DNA of 64,000 nt from Sciurus carolinensis (Eukaryota; Chordata; Mammalia; Rodentia; Sciuridae): positions 46,065,156 through 46,129,155 of the forward strand of contig NC_062224.1 of assembly GCF_902686445.1 (NCBI RefSeq), given 5' to 3'. Below, one piece after another: positions 1 through 11,919 of this stretch (positions within the stretch are counted from its first letter, which is position 1; the number at the start of each line of letters is the position of its first letter). The translations under genes were made by a program, and so were the position numbers. The notes under the pieces are model-generated. The model made no database searches. It was given only the letters and a program-made list of their open reading frames with translations, and was not told where the DNA came from.

Positions 1-339
1 AATCTTGGTAGGGAGGGGTTGCTGCAGAACTGGGACCCACACCTCTGTGGAGGGGGACTTGCCAGGGCTCATGCTGACCATACCTAAGAGAAGAGGGATG
101 TAGGGTGACTGGTTCTGGGCCCAACTGCTGGAGAAACCAGCTAAACTGTCCAGAGTGAGGTTTCTAGTGGGGTAAATGACAAGACAGGAAGCTGACAGAT
201 AGGGGCATGCCCCCTGCCCACCCTTCAATCTCCCTCTAGTGCCCCCTATGAGTGGAATCTAACAGGGAGCCAGCAGGCAAAGAAATCTGATTCCAGTGTG
301 GGTTCCAAGAGGAGTGAGTACAGCTTAATAACCAACCTC

Positions 340-650
340 TATCTTAAGTTTTGTTTTGCATGTTACTGCACATCTTTAATGACTTTAATGACTGTAAAGC
401 GGTTGTATCTCATTTGCTTAACCATTTCCTTATTGTTAGATTTTTCCAGTTTATGGGCAAGATTTTGCTTTTGAAAATAAAATTGCCGTGGAAATCATTG
501 CACATTTGTTTTTCCATTCCCTTAGGTTAAATTCGCAGAAGACTAATCTCTGTGTCGAAGGGCATGAAGTGTTATGACACTTACTTTAGATTGCCAAATT
601 GCTTTTCAAACCAATTGTTTCAGTTTGTGCTATCACCACCAGCATGTGAA
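340..650 (-). mobile_element. Old L1 fragment, antisense
   Basis: The text reads like the reverse complement of an old L1 3' region: a 'ggttaaattcgcagaag' block, then 'gtcgaagggcatgaagtg', then 'attgccaaattgcttttcaa', then a 'caccaccagcatgtgaaa' block. This is the order seen in diverged L1M copies. It is heavily mutated and both ends are approximate. Confidence 0.55.
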
Positions 651-1175
651 AATAGAGTCAGAAAGAAGAGGCCTAAAACCTACCACAGACAATGTGCCTC
701 TAAGGCTTAAAGCTTCCCATTCTGATTTTATAAACAGATAATCAGACACACACTTTCTCTGCATATCTTGGAGTAATAAGACCAGTAACAACATTTTTGC
801 TAACATTTTAAACAAATTTGATTTGGCAAATTTTTGCTATGGTTCAAAAGCCATCTTTTTGGTTTAGGCAACTCAGTTAAAGAAACTTCTTTTTCCCTTC
901 TCCCTTCATCTTCAATTTTGTGCCTTCAACTCATGCACCCCAGTGGCTCAGCCCTCAATAAGAGCAGAAATTATTCAAAGGAGTCTTACCGAAGTCTTAG
1001 ACTAACAATCCCAATTCTCCCAAATCCGTATGAGTCTGGGATCTGTCAATTGAGGAATTGGAAGATAAAAAGTAAAGCTTAAATTTAATATAAAATTCAT
1101 GAAAGACCATATTCAGAAGCAGACTCACTTTTTCAAAATGATTTGAGACAGCACAGGTAACTATCTCTGCCTTTG
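651..1175. other. No gene or repeat recognised
   Basis: AT-rich sequence between the antisense L1 fragment and the first SINE. Two short open frames (633-815 minus, 834-1082 plus) have no domain, splice context or composition bias. Confidence 0.5.
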
Positions 1176-1190
1176 AGTTATATTCTTATC

Positions 1191-1416
1191 TTTTTTTTTT
1201 TTCTTTTTTCGTACCAGGGATTGAACCCAGGAATACTTAACCACTGAGCCATATCCCCAGTCCTTTTTAAACTCTTTTTTTTTTTTTTTTCATTTGAGAC
1301 AGGTTCTTGCTAAGTTGCTTAGGGCCTTGCTAAGTTGATGAGGCTGGCTTTGAACTTGCGATTCTCCTGTGTCAGCCTCCTGAGTTGCTGGAATTAAGGC
1401 AGGCACCACCATGTCC
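1191..1416 (-). mobile_element. Sciurid dimeric SINE (ID + B1-like), antisense
   Basis: A T-tract (the reverse of the poly(A) tail) is followed by the ID-like half ('gtaccagggattgaaccca'), an internal T-run and the B1/7SL-like half ending in 'ggcaccaccatgtcc'. It is flanked by a target-site duplication: agttatattcttatc at 1176-1190 and agttatattcttgtc at 1417-1431, with 14 of 15 bases identical. It is a full or nearly full-length element with modest divergence. Confidence 0.9.
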
Positions 1417-1519
1417 AGTTATATTCTTGTCTTTTTATTTTTAAAACCTAAAAATTATGACCTTGTTATATTAGCAATCTGGAAAACAGAAATCTGTAAG
1501 GGATTCCATATTGTCCTTT

Positions 1520-1605
1520 TGTTGTTGTTGACTGAACCCAGGACCTTGTGTATGCTGGGCCAGTGCTCTACCACAGAGCCACACCCCCAGTCTATCCTTA
1601 ATGCC
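1520..1605 (-). mobile_element. ID-type SINE fragment, antisense
   Basis: Only the tRNA-derived half is present, in reverse: 'actgaacccaggacc', 'ctctaccacagagcc', 'cacccccagt'. A (ttg)n run at the left is the reverse of its A-rich tail. It lies 100 bp from the dimeric SINE at 1191-1416 and in the same orientation, but lacks the B1-like part. Confidence 0.75.
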
Positions 1606-1606
1606 T

Positions 1607-3455
1607 TTGGATAGTAATTTTTAAAAAGAATGTCCCACACTGATTGTCCAGAAGAGGATAGAACACACAACATGGAAAGCAGAGTATTTTGTGAATGTGT
1701 ATATAGTCATTTTGACATAAGAGCAATTTTATAAAACTTTACTCTTTACAATATAGATAGCATATGTTAATAAAATGAATTATCATTTGATTCTATACCT
1801 TTAAAATGTTCTTTGTTTGAATAAATTCACAAATCAGGGGAAAAAATCTGTTTGGATCTTATAGTTCAAATAAAAAACGTTGTACTTAAATGCAGACATG
1901 CACTATACATCTCTACCCATTAAACTCATGGGTGTCTATGAATGGATTTGTATTCACAAACTACTCCATAGAGAGCTAGATTCTCTTAATAGATGACCAT
2001 TTCCACTTCCTTTAATTAACTTTAATAAGACGGATTTCATGTAGAGGTTTGTTCTATTAAATCTAAGTCATCTCCCCTCAACTCCCAAATTTATGATCTC
2101 TAATTTCAGAGCACTTCATATTTATCAAAACTGTGAAGATGATGGCAGGCATTTCACAGGTACTTACGGTGTATTGTGAAGATATTCCCTTTGTTTCATC
2201 CTTTAGCCGTGCCAGGTTCATGAAACTGTTTTGCGTGCTTTTTTCTTCTCTCAGGGAGGATGGAAGGAAAGAGGAAAAGACAGTAGTTTCTGTCTGCAGC
2301 GTCAATGTGGCCCGCAGACCTTTCCCGGTGTGCAGTGAGTGATAGGGTGTGGGATGCAACAGGCACCATTTTAAGGTCATTCCCAATTGACAAGTTAGTC
2401 ACAGCAGCTAGAGGGGATGCTTCTGTAGCCAACATCATATTTCAGGGCTGAGGCCCCTTCTCCTTAGAGGTAAATGAAGCAAAAGAGAAACATTTGGAGC
2501 CAATTTTGAGGGACAATCACTATGCTGAAAATATGTGGTTGAGAGGAAAGAAAGGTAGCTGGAGAAAATAGAATTAATTTCACAGGCAAGCACCTGGAAA
2601 GTTCTGGAAAATGCAGCAAATGTTAGGTACAACCAGGATACTCAGGAGAGGGAGAGTGGAGAGCAGAGGAGCAGAGAATAATTTAGGAAAGAACGCAACA
2701 GTGTACCTCTTGGCAAAGGAGACACATTCTGGTGACACAGTTTGCTGTCAGAAATCTTGTTGTCAGAGGTAGAAAAAAATATAAGGAACTTAATTATGCA
2801 CTTTGGGATGAGAACAAAGAGGATCATGATGGACAAAAATTCTAAAATGCTTAGGAAAAGAGAATTGAATGGATTCATGTATACAGGCTATTTGAACAGT
2901 ATTTATAATGGAAGTGCTTGCTGCTGTTCTTAGCAGAATCACATGTGGCAGAGGCGGGGAAGGACAGGAGGAAGGGGAAAGGTTAAGGTGGCTGGGCAGC
3001 GGAGGAAACCTCACAGCACGTGGGCTGTGTGGGTCCCGGAGGTTCCAGGGCACAGGGCAAGTGGATAGGAAAGTTGGCCAAATACATGTTCGAGTTCTGA
3101 AAATAGGTTTGGCAGGAGGCCAGTCAGCCCTGGGCTGGTCCTCCTCCCAGATCTCTTTCTGAGGAGGGTGGGGCAGAGCCTAACTGACCTTTTCAGATCA
3201 ACCACTCCAGTCATACTAAAGGAACATTCCCGCTAAAGCACACTTGGTTTAAATACGATTTCACCCACTGTATAACCCAGCTTTCTCCTTCCTGCTTTCT
3301 CCAGTTCTCATTTGGGACTCACACTTTTGTTCACAATAGAAGATAAGGCAAGTTAAAATGCAAATCCTGAGAGTAGACAACATCTTGCCTAAAACTTAAC
3401 TCATTGGGTACAATTAACTCATCAGTAGCTGTAATTCACTTTTATTAGATCCTTA
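1607..3455. other. Unassigned DNA with a purine-rich patch
   Basis: No repeat or exon recognised. A G-rich, gene-like-looking patch lies at about 2940-3180, but its open frames on both strands (2790-3053, 2908-3162, 3011-3214) contradict each other and contain no recognisable motif. Confidence 0.45.
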
Positions 3456-3459
3456 GCAG

Positions 3460-3710
3460 AATGGTGAAAAGTCGGGGCTTTGGTGTCAAATCACCTTGGA
3501 TTTGATTCCCAGGTCTGCTGGTCGTGACCTTGTTGATTGACCTTGGGCAATTTGCCTAATCTCTATGAGCCTCAATAGCTTCATCCACAAAACTGGCATA
3601 ATAATAATATCGTCCTCAAGATTGTTGCAAGGATCAAATTATCTCTTACATGTGAAGACTTTTACACATAGTGAGACTCAATACACAGGCATAGTTATTG
3701 CTATTATTGA
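3460..3710 (+). mobile_element. MIR element, sense
   Basis: The order of blocks matches MIR: 'ggggctttggtgtcaaatc', 'tgaccttgttgattgacctt', 'gggcaatttgcctaatctct', 'gttgcaaggatcaaatta', then a 3' part leading to 'ttattgctattatt'. It is an ancient, inactive tRNA-derived SINE. Confidence 0.8.
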
Positions 3711-3714
3711 TCAT

Positions 3715-4560
3715 GAGGGATAAAAAGCAGGACAATACTAATCATAAAGAGGAGAAAGGGGTAAGCACATAGTGAAGACTCTGGTTTGGCATGAGTATAG
3801 CCTATGCAACTTGGGCTTTGTACAGCTGAGCCCTTGTTATATGTAGCAAACTGACCATTCGCTCCTGTGATCCTCTTTAGTGCTGCTTCTGTAATTGACA
3901 AGCCTAACTTCATATTAAAGGAGTTTTGCCACTAGGAGCATCTTCAGTTGAGTATTGAGATCTGAAGCTGTTGGAGTTCAAGTTCCAGGACTACTCACTT
4001 CAATTTCAAAGTTCGAAAGATCTATGTGAAGTTTCTGAATAAATGGGAACTCCCTACTAACTCAGACAATTAAATGGTATAATTATTGCACCTTAGAGAG
4101 CTTAGCAAGGTCATCAGCAAAAGCCTTAAATTGAGAGGGGTCATTCCCACACCTCATGGCCTGTACCTACTTGAAAAGTCCCTGGCATCCTCTCTATGCT
4201 ACCAGGCTGCATCCTGAAATATTTGCCTCAGTCATCTTGCTGGTCACTTCCCTTCTCCACCTGTTCCTGATTGCCCGAGGCCGTGGCCCTAGACCTGTTT
4301 CCTGCCCCGCTGACCTATGCACAGATATTGTTTCCATCAAGTTGACCTGTGGCTTCCTTCCTTAGCTCAACTTTTCACTTGCCTCTCGATCACTTTGCTT
4401 TGTGATTGTTGTGAACTAGGGTCCAGCCTCCCTCTGGTACCAGATCTCATACCAGAGTGCCCTTGAGGTACACCCCACTACCAGGAAGGGACCCTAGGCC
4501 CACAGCATCTTTTATCATGTAAGAAATGAATTTTGAGCTACTTTTTAAAAAAGAAAGCCA
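3715..4560. other. Unassigned DNA
   Basis: Between a MIR and a B1-like SINE. The part at 4160-4500 is relatively GC-rich for the area; nothing recognisable was found in it. Confidence 0.45.
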
Positions 4561-4562
4561 CT

Positions 4563-4700
4563 GGGAGCTGGATGTGGTGTTGAATGCCTGTAATTCCAGC
4601 TACTTATAAAACTGAGGTGGGAGGATTTAATGTTTGAGGCCAACATGTGCAACAATGAGACCTGTCTTAAAATAAACAAAGCAAAAACAACAACAAAATC
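4563..4700 (+). mobile_element. B1-like SINE, sense
   Basis: It carries the 7SL-type order 'ggatgtggtgttgaatgcc', 'tgtaattccagctacttat', 'aggtgggaggattt', 'gaggccaacatgtgcaac', then an A-rich tail (aataaacaaagcaaaaacaa). The ID half is absent. Mutations in the internal promoter region suggest an older copy. Confidence 0.75.
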
Positions 4701-5019
4701 TAGCCAACATTAAGATTTAGAATGTGGTCATCAACAAGAGCATAAATATGGATCACATAACTTGAACAGTTATGTCTAAGACTTGAACTTCTCTAATTGT
4801 GTAATGGCAAAAACTGGACCTCACTCATATAGAATTAAAGAATAGTAATACAAAGTAGAGCTTTGTATCTACAGGAATCAGTCTAACATTCAGAAAGAAA
4901 GTCGCTGTGATTAGTTGATTAGAAAAAGGCAACATAAAGATGATTTTAACAACTTCAGGTCAGGTGACATGGTGTTCCGCCCAGTGCTGACTTTCCAGGC
5001 ACCCTCTCCATATATCAGA

Positions 5020-5215
5020 TTAAACAACAATCTGTCCTCTTTTACACATGAAGAAAATAAATATTGTTCTTTTTTACAGATGAGGAGAGTGAAGCACAGA
5101 CATTAAATACTTGCTGAAGGTCACAGCTTGTAAATGTTGGTGCCGAAATTGGAACCTTGGTAATCTTACTCCAAATTCCTTGCTTTCAACACCTACCCTA
5201 CATTATGCTACCTCT
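5020..5215 (-). mobile_element. MIR element, antisense, with an internal duplication
   Basis: The MIR core in reverse includes 'ttacagatgaggagagtg', 'aggtcacagcttgtaaatg' and 'ggaaccttggtaatcttac'. The block 'cttttttacagatgagga' is preceded by a similar 'cttttacacatgaagaaa' about 40 bp upstream, so this part looks duplicated within the copy. Confidence 0.65.
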
Positions 5216-7139
5216 CAAAAGAAAGAATTTCATTCGAGCATCTTTCCATTGTGATTATTTTTACTCATTTTCTTGCTTTATTGGATTCTTCAAGCTGGAG
5301 ATGAGTTCACTGGACTAGTGATGCTGCCTATTCAACGTGACTAAGGACCGTTTTCGAACACTGAAAGAATGAAGTGTTAAGGAACCAGAAACACAAGGAA
5401 GTGAGCTCTCCTCATTAATTAATCAAAATCTAGTGCCTGCAAGCCAAGAAAAAGTGTAAATTATATCAAATGTTCAAAAGTTTCAGGATTCTAACCTCTT
5501 ATCCATCTTTGAGCAAATAGATTTAGAAAAATCTATTTAGAAAATTCTGGCTTGCCAATTCTCAATCACTGTTTTTTTTTTTTTTTTAATTTCATAAAGT
5601 GATCACTAACAACAAAATATTCTGAAAACCTGAGTTCTTTTTTATTTTAACAGCAACTGCTAGTGGCTGCTAGAATTTGTATGGTTAGAGTATAATTTTG
5701 ACCCAATATTTCATGTCCAAATGCTCTTAGAGTGAGAATTATGAGAGGCTCCCACAGCTTCCAGTTTGTCCTTTGGACTCTGTTTTCCAAGTAAGAAAAG
5801 GACATGTGTCTGCATGATGGCGTCCCGAAAGGATTGGCTCCAGGTAAACAAAAATCAAGAACACAGCATGCTCAGAAATTTCTGGTTTTCTCAGTTTTAT
5901 TATTGTTCTCAATGTATTATATTTTATCAGTACAACTAATGAAAATATGTTGCATACCTTCTCCATATTGAGTGTTATGTGGATTCAGATTGCCACAGGT
6001 GTCACCTTCATGAACTATTTAATAACTGGTAAGTGATCACACAGGTTAAAGCATTCAGGTAAATGCTGAATAAAGTCAGTTGAATTTTAACCTCTACTGA
6101 ACACTCTTTAGCACAAAATCTGACTGAATTAGGTGATATGAACAAATCAGAACTATGTAAGATACAACCTAGGTGACAATAACATAAAACAAACTAAAGA
6201 GCTACTATAACAGAGAATGATCTAACTCAGGAATGGCAAATCTCTGCAATGCACTTCCCATACCCAGGGAAGACATTATCTATCAATAATGAGCTTTCTG
6301 CTGAGAACAGAGGTGGCCTTGAGGAATAATAATGCCTATAATCACATTTTGCTCATTCACTTGCATTTCCCTTTTTGGGGGAGGAAGTACTGAGGGTTGA
6401 ACCCAGGACCTTGCTACATCCTAAGCATGCACTGTACCACTGAGCTATACCCCAGTCCTTGCATTTTCTTTTTGAATGAGACACAAAGGAGTGCAGTTAC
6501 AGCTGCCAAGTTGGGAATACCCTTTGGACCATATATATAAACATAAACAACAACTATCACATATGTTACAGCACTGGAAAAAAATGAGATTTTTTTTTGA
6601 AGGACTTTTTTTTACATATCAACATTTTCATATTATTTCTTTAAATATTACGGTGCTTTCATTTATAAACTTTTGGACATTTAATATTAGTAAGAAATTA
6701 CTGCATCCCCTATAACTCATGCCAACACAACAGTTTGTTAGGGCATGTATGAGAACTGTCCACCCAAGACTGTTTCATACCAAGGTGAAAGAATAAACTA
6801 AATAAAAATCACCATAACATATAGAGAATGGACCAACTCAATTCAAACTAAAGTATTCCCTTCCCTCCACATTCCTGAGTGGCTAGGCATGTTCTTCCTG
6901 CACTTAAATGCTTACAATTCCTGGTCATGGAGTCAATTATGAGAAGTGAGAGCCAACACGTTGGGTTTTTCCTTTATTGACGCCCCTTCTGACGTGTGAG
7001 TAATGCAGGTGTGGCTGTCCCCGCTGGCAGCCTCCTGTGTTCTCACCCTCTGCCAGTCTTGGCAAATCTCTGAGCATTTCTCTACCATCTTCAGAAAATT
7101 CATTCCATGAGGTGTCAGGGAGAAGTGGGATACCTCACT
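5216..7139. other. Unassigned AT-rich DNA around one SINE
   Basis: Apart from the ID-type SINE at 6369-6457 and a T-run at about 5571-5588, nothing is recognised. Confidence 0.45.
6369..6457 (-). mobile_element. ID-type SINE, antisense
   Basis: The reverse of a tRNA-derived SINE: 'tactgagggttgaaccca', 'cactgtaccactgagct' and a terminal 'ataccccagtc'. A 9-bp direct repeat cttgcattt flanks it (at 6360 and 6458), consistent with a target-site duplication. Confidence 0.8.
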
Positions 7140-7255
7140 GAAGATTCCTTAGGGTCGCTGGCTGTGTACCTTCTCTCCAGCACCTAACCCAGAGCCTGGC
7201 ACACAGCGGGTGCTTGGTAATCATGTTTGGATGAATGAGTGAATGAATAAAAACT
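7140..7255 (+). mobile_element. L2 (or MIR3) 3' end, sense
   Basis: 'tccagcacctaacccagag' and 'cctggcacacagcgggtgc' lead to 'gaatgagtgaatgaataaa', the characteristic 3' end shared by L2-type elements. Confidence 0.6.
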
Positions 7256-7884
7256 CCATTCCCCCACCCAGAGCTCCTCTTCAGCCATGGAAAGCTTCAC
7301 CTCACTTTTCTTCTATCTTAACTTCTTTAAATCAACTTTTCTGATTCCAGAATCTACCTATCATGGCCCCACCATCCAGTATGTTCCTTTTTTGCAGAGC
7401 CTTTCCCTAGAGGTTTCCCAGTAGGCCCTCTTCCAATCAATCATTTCATTCTACAAAGGACCCCTTTTAGGATCCTCCTTCATTCAGAAGCAGCAAGAGA
7501 TTATAAAGAATGTTTCCTTCTCACAAATACGATTTTCCTGCCCCTCATGTATTTGTCATTTTTCTGTGCCCAATAAAATGTAATCTCTTTAAGTAAGGGC
7601 AAGGGACCTTCCTTTTCACTTATAATCCAACACGGTCTGTGTGAGTTTGTGTTTGTGGAGGGAGGATCTCTTAGTCCATTTTCTGTTGGTAATCACAAAA
7701 TACAATTGAATCAGTTATAAAGAAAGAGATATATTTTAGGCTCATGGTTCTTGTTCAATGTCCAGGGGCCAAACCTGGTGGTGGTCTTCTTGCTGGCCGA
7801 GTCCTGAAGAGGAACAAGATGAGAGACAGGGAATATACCCGAGACCTAGTCAAATCTCAAGCTCAGTCTTGAGATAACTCATTA

Positions 7885-7914
7885 ATTGAATGAATGAATG
7901 AATGAATGAATGAA
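7885..7914. repeat. (GAAT)n microsatellite
   Basis: Seven consecutive 4-bp units of tgaa/gaat lie inside the left half of the MaLR LTR. Confidence 0.9.
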
Positions 7915-7948
7915 TCCATTCGTGATGGCAGAGCTCCAATCTCTTCTT

Positions 7949-8135
7949 TTTATTTTTGAGTTTTTAAATTTTTTTTTTTTATTTTTACAGACTGCATTTT
8001 GATTCATTGTACACAAATGGGGTACAGCTCTTTGTTTCTATGGTTGTAAACAATGTAGATTCACACCGTTCATGTAATCATACATGTACATAGGGTAATG
8101 ATGTCAGTCTCATTCCACCATCTTTCATACCACTG
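7949..8135 (-). mobile_element. 5'-truncated L1 3' end, antisense, with exact TSD
   Basis: A T-rich start (reverse of the poly(A) tail) is followed by 'cattgtacacaaatggggta' and 'catgtaatcatacatgtaca', identical in order to the copy at 36620-36873. A 13-bp target-site duplication ccaatctcttctt is exact (7936-7948 and 8136-8148). The two copies of the TSD lie in the MaLR LTR, so the L1 is the later insertion. Confidence 0.9.
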
Positions 8136-8164
8136 CCAATCTCTTCTTAAAGATTCCACTTTCT

Positions 8165-8362
8165 TTCTTTCTGTCTGTCTTTTTTTGTACTGAGGATTAA
8201 ACAACTGAGCCACATCCCTAGCCCTTCTATTTTTTTTTTTTTTTCATTTTTTACTTTGAGACAGGGTCTCACTTACTTGCTTAGGGCCTTGCTAAGCTGC
8301 TGAGGCTGGCCCTGAACTTGTGTTCCTCCTGCTTCAGCCTCTAGAGTCACTGGGATTATTGG
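8165..8362 (-). mobile_element. Dimeric SINE, antisense, ends truncated
   Basis: The ID-like half is damaged ('gtactgaggattaaacaac', 'tgagccacatccctagcc'), followed by a T-run and the B1-like half ('gagacagggtctcac', 'tgctgaggctggccctg', 'cactgggattattgg'). It inserted in the same MaLR LTR as the L1 at 7949-8135. Confidence 0.85.
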
Positions 8363-8446
8363 TCCTTCTTCTTAATATTTCATAATGGGGTTAAATTTCA
8401 ACATTTAGAAGAGATAAACCATATTCAAGTCAACTGTAGGGGATAA

Positions 8447-11150
8447 CCATTAAATTAATAATCTGCATCAAGAAGGCTCTTTAGATGCTTTGTGACTCTC
8501 AGAACAACAAAACTTTAGAAATATTGAAATTATGTCTAAGTATGAATGTATTTGGCAATTGTGTCTTAAATATGAATTAAGTCGTTACCTTGTTTTCCTA
8601 TAGACAGAAAACTTGAGAAGAGGATTTCAAGGATTTACAGTAAAGAAACATGAGTTTTCTTTCCTTAAGACAATAATCTAGCAAGTATAAACACATTAAT
8701 TTAGGAAGACTTTGTAAAAGTTATCTAATTCTTTCCAGTAACATGCAAAGGGTAAAAAATTCTATTTTGCTCTTTTTTTTTTTAAACTACCTTTTCTCAA
8801 CTTCCTCCACCCCGTCCCCTTCTTACAGTCCACAGAGTAACATAGTGTAGATGTGTTAAAAATCGTCTGGTAGAGTATTTAACTGTCAATATTATATAAT
8901 TCATGGTTGAAAATCTATTTTTTGTACTAATTTTCTACTTAAATAGCCAGTTCCAATAGCTCGGCTCCTTCTCAAAAGCACTTTCTGTGGTCATATTTTA
9001 TATCTCCATTCTCTTCTTTGGAACTTCATTTTTATTTGATTTTATTGGCTCTGCTCTATTGGAATGTGTATCGCTTGAGCCCCCATGGAGAACTGAGCAG
9101 GTGTGAGTAAAGCAAAACATCTTTTGTTAATAGCAGTACACCCTGGGAGTTCATGAAAACACTATAATTTCAATTGCTTTTATGAAAATTCTGTAAATTC
9201 CCATGTTGTGAATTTTGAGTGGCGCTTAGGAGACCCATAGTTCTTAATACAAGCTAAAGATATGGTTGTTTCTATAACTGAAATAAATGTTCTGCTTTCC
9301 TTCTTCCAAAAAATAAAGTCAGGAATTTAATTAGAATGTTTAAAGTGTAGAAAATCGTATTAACTTTGAGTTTGGTTATTCTAACTAAACTGGAGGTCTT
9401 ACTGTGATCAGCCTACAAAGAGATGATTTTAGTTTCCTGAACAACTTCTTGAAGCATAAAAAGAAGAGCTGTGCCCACCTTTGTTTGAGTTCAGAATGAA
9501 TTCACAACAGCATTGCCCATTTCCAGCCCATCTTTGTACACATTTATACCTTTAAACCAAGAGAACGGGAACAGGTTCCTCAAACCTCTTAATTTAAGAG
9601 GGTGGTGCATGAATTTTCTGTCCCTGCCTAAGTCCCTTCAATCAGCTGCCACAGTGAATCTGGGGGTGAGGCCAAGCCTAACTTTTTTCCTGGTTTGAGG
9701 CCAGACATGTATGGTGTTCCACACTCCCAAGTTGGAAGCAAAGACGTAAGTTTGGTATATTACAAAATTGCATGTGTCATTAGAAAAAGATGTCAGAATG
9801 CTTTATTTAAAATTTTGTTTTCTCAGGTTGTATTGCCCAAGTGTATCTTGGCTTAGACAACTTCAGATTCAAAAATTCCAAGACGTAGAAAGAGTTTCAC
9901 ATAGCTGAGGCTATTATATTTGGTTATGTGCCACTAACACCTTTTCCCCTTCTTTCTTATTGAGAAGTCAAGTGATGACTGAATTTCTACTAAAAATTTT
10001 GTTCTCTTCTTGCAAACCACATGTCTACTCGTGACAGGATCATCTATCTATTCAAAAAGAAAAAATGTAGAATTCACAATGGTATGGGACCTTTGGGAAT
10101 TTTTTTTTTTTTTTTTTTTTTTAGATAAGACCTTTAGAGCCAAAATTTTCACCATTCCAGAACAACTTTCAAAAGAATTGTCTAACGGTCTTCCCTGATA
10201 AACGAACTTCCAAATTGTTCATACTTGGTAAGAAACCATGGGCACTTGAAGGTCTATCTTTCTCCTTAGAGGGATAGAGGAACACTTGCTAGGAGCTAAG
10301 CATACTGACTTGATGTCTTTGAGAGTTTTTCAGTCTGAAGATAAACTGTGGTAAAGGACCAGTTACAATTTACAACTAGCCACCTTCACATACACTTAGT
10401 CATGCTAAAATGGTGGTCACCTCTGGGAGAAGAAGGCATCTGCCTTTTTAAACACATTCTCATGGTCTTCTGGGCTTCTAGGCAACTGGATGGAGAAGTA
10501 ACAAGGTTTTGGCTATATTTTCCCCCCAACTTCTCCATCAGACTCTTACTCAGACTCTACATCAGACTCTACATCAGACTCTTACTCTTCTTTTTTAAGT
10601 GTAGAGGTTCAGATGGACTTTTACAGTCCATAGCCTTGTCTGGGAAAACGTTCCTGATGGGAGGTCCTAAATTTAGTCTACTAGGAAGTTTCTAGCCCTT
10701 GCCAGTTATCTTAACACATGGAAGCTGAACTGGACTGGCCCAAGGGTAGTCACTTCTGTCCCCAGAAATCTTGCCTTATTTCTACATCTCCATTACCTTG
10801 ACTTTTCAAAGCTACTATGAACAATAATGGAATTTAAGTTTTGGTCCCCTTGGCCATGGTGGTAACACTGTTTGCTAAAAATAAATGGGAAGTGGTGTTC
10901 AACAATCAGTGGCTTATGAAATTGATAGGGTAAGAAATATGCCATGGGGTTCTCACAAATACTTAATATCCTGCCACTGAAACTAAGGGACTTGCGATTG
11001 AGCAAAGTGAGGTGTGATCCCTAGGAGGCACTGTGCAATGATTGGGGAAATAGGAAAGAGCAGGAAGCTCTTCACAGGCCTCATGGTGCCTGTGAAGTCA
11101 CCTGCTCACCTTCTGTGTCCAACCCACTGCAGGCGTAGGTTGGAAAACAA
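8447..11150. other. Unassigned DNA
   Basis: It holds a T-run at 10100-10122 and the short tandem repeat at 10535-10590, but no assigned transposon. The 115-codon frame at 10348-10695 reads through the tandem repeat and a poly-phenylalanine stretch and is not supported as coding. Confidence 0.45.
10535..10590. repeat. Short tandem repeat of an agactctacatc unit
   Basis: The units run atcagactcttact / cagactctac / atcagactctac / atcagactcttact, so 12-bp central units are flanked on both sides by the same 'cagactcttact' variant. In one frame this reads as repeated arginine-leucine-tyrosine-isoleucine, but there is no sign of coding use. Confidence 0.7.
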
Positions 11151-11160
11151 GAGCAGGATG

Positions 11161-11919
11161 CTTTCTTTTCTTTTTCTTTTTCTTTTTCTTTTTATTGGTG
11201 CATTATAATTACACATAATAGTAAGATTCATTGTTACATATTCACACATACACACAGTATAACAGAATGATCTGGTCAGTTTTATTCCCCAGTACCTCCC
11301 CTTTCTTATTCTCTTCCTTCCCCCAGTTGCTGTCTTCTACTCTTCTGGTTTCCTTTCTGTTTTCATGATATACCCCCCGCACACACACACATCTTTTATT
11401 TTCTCTTTTCCTCTCTAGTTTCCACATATGAGGAAAAACATACGACCTTTGACTTTCTGAATCTGGATTAATCCACTTAGCATGCTGTTCTCTAGTTTCA
11501 TCCATTTACCAACAAATGATATAATTTCATTCCTTTTATGGTTGAACAAAACTCCATGGTATATATATATGCCACACATTCTTCATCCATTCATCTGTTG
11601 ATGGACACCTACCTTAGTTCCACAATTTGGATTTTGTGAATTGTGCTACTATAAACATGAGTGTGCATGTATCACTATAGTATAATGACTAATTATTTAG
11701 GACAAATACCAAAGAGTGGTATTTGTGGTGTTTCCAGGCCTAGTCTTCTGAGGGTCCTCCACAGGGATATCCATAGTGGTTGTACAAACTAACAATCCCA
11801 TCAAAAATGTAAACACGTTCTTTTTCCCCCCATATCCTCTCCAGCATTTATTGTTATTTGTATTCTCGATGCCTACCATTCTGACTGGAGTGAGATGAAA
11901 TCTCAGTGTAGTTTTGATT
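11161..11919 (-). mobile_element. 5'-truncated L1 (ORF2 end and 3' UTR), antisense, with TSD
   Basis: A (cttttt)n tail is followed by 'attggtgcattataattac', a pyrimidine-rich 3' UTR, 'tccacttagcatgctgtt', 'catctgttgatggacacc' and 'ctgactggagtgagatgaaa', the reverse order of an L1 3' half. A 10-bp direct repeat gagcaggatg flanks it exactly (11151-11160 and 11920-11929). The ORF2 part is broken by stops. Confidence 0.88.

Larger units (their letters stand above)
7672..8446 (-). mobile_element. MaLR-type LTR, antisense, interrupted by an L1 and a SINE
   Basis: The left part begins 'ttagtccattttctgttgg' and carries 'ggctcatggttcttgttc' and 'ggccgagtcctgaag'. The right part resumes with 'cataatggggttaaattt' and ends near 'aaccatattcaagtcaa'. 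This is the reverse of MLT1/MST-like LTR ends. Between them lie an L1 3' end (7949-8135) and a dimeric SINE (about 8165-8362). A (gaat)n run lies at 7885-7914 inside the left part. It is a solo LTR with no internal retroviral region. Confidence 0.75.
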
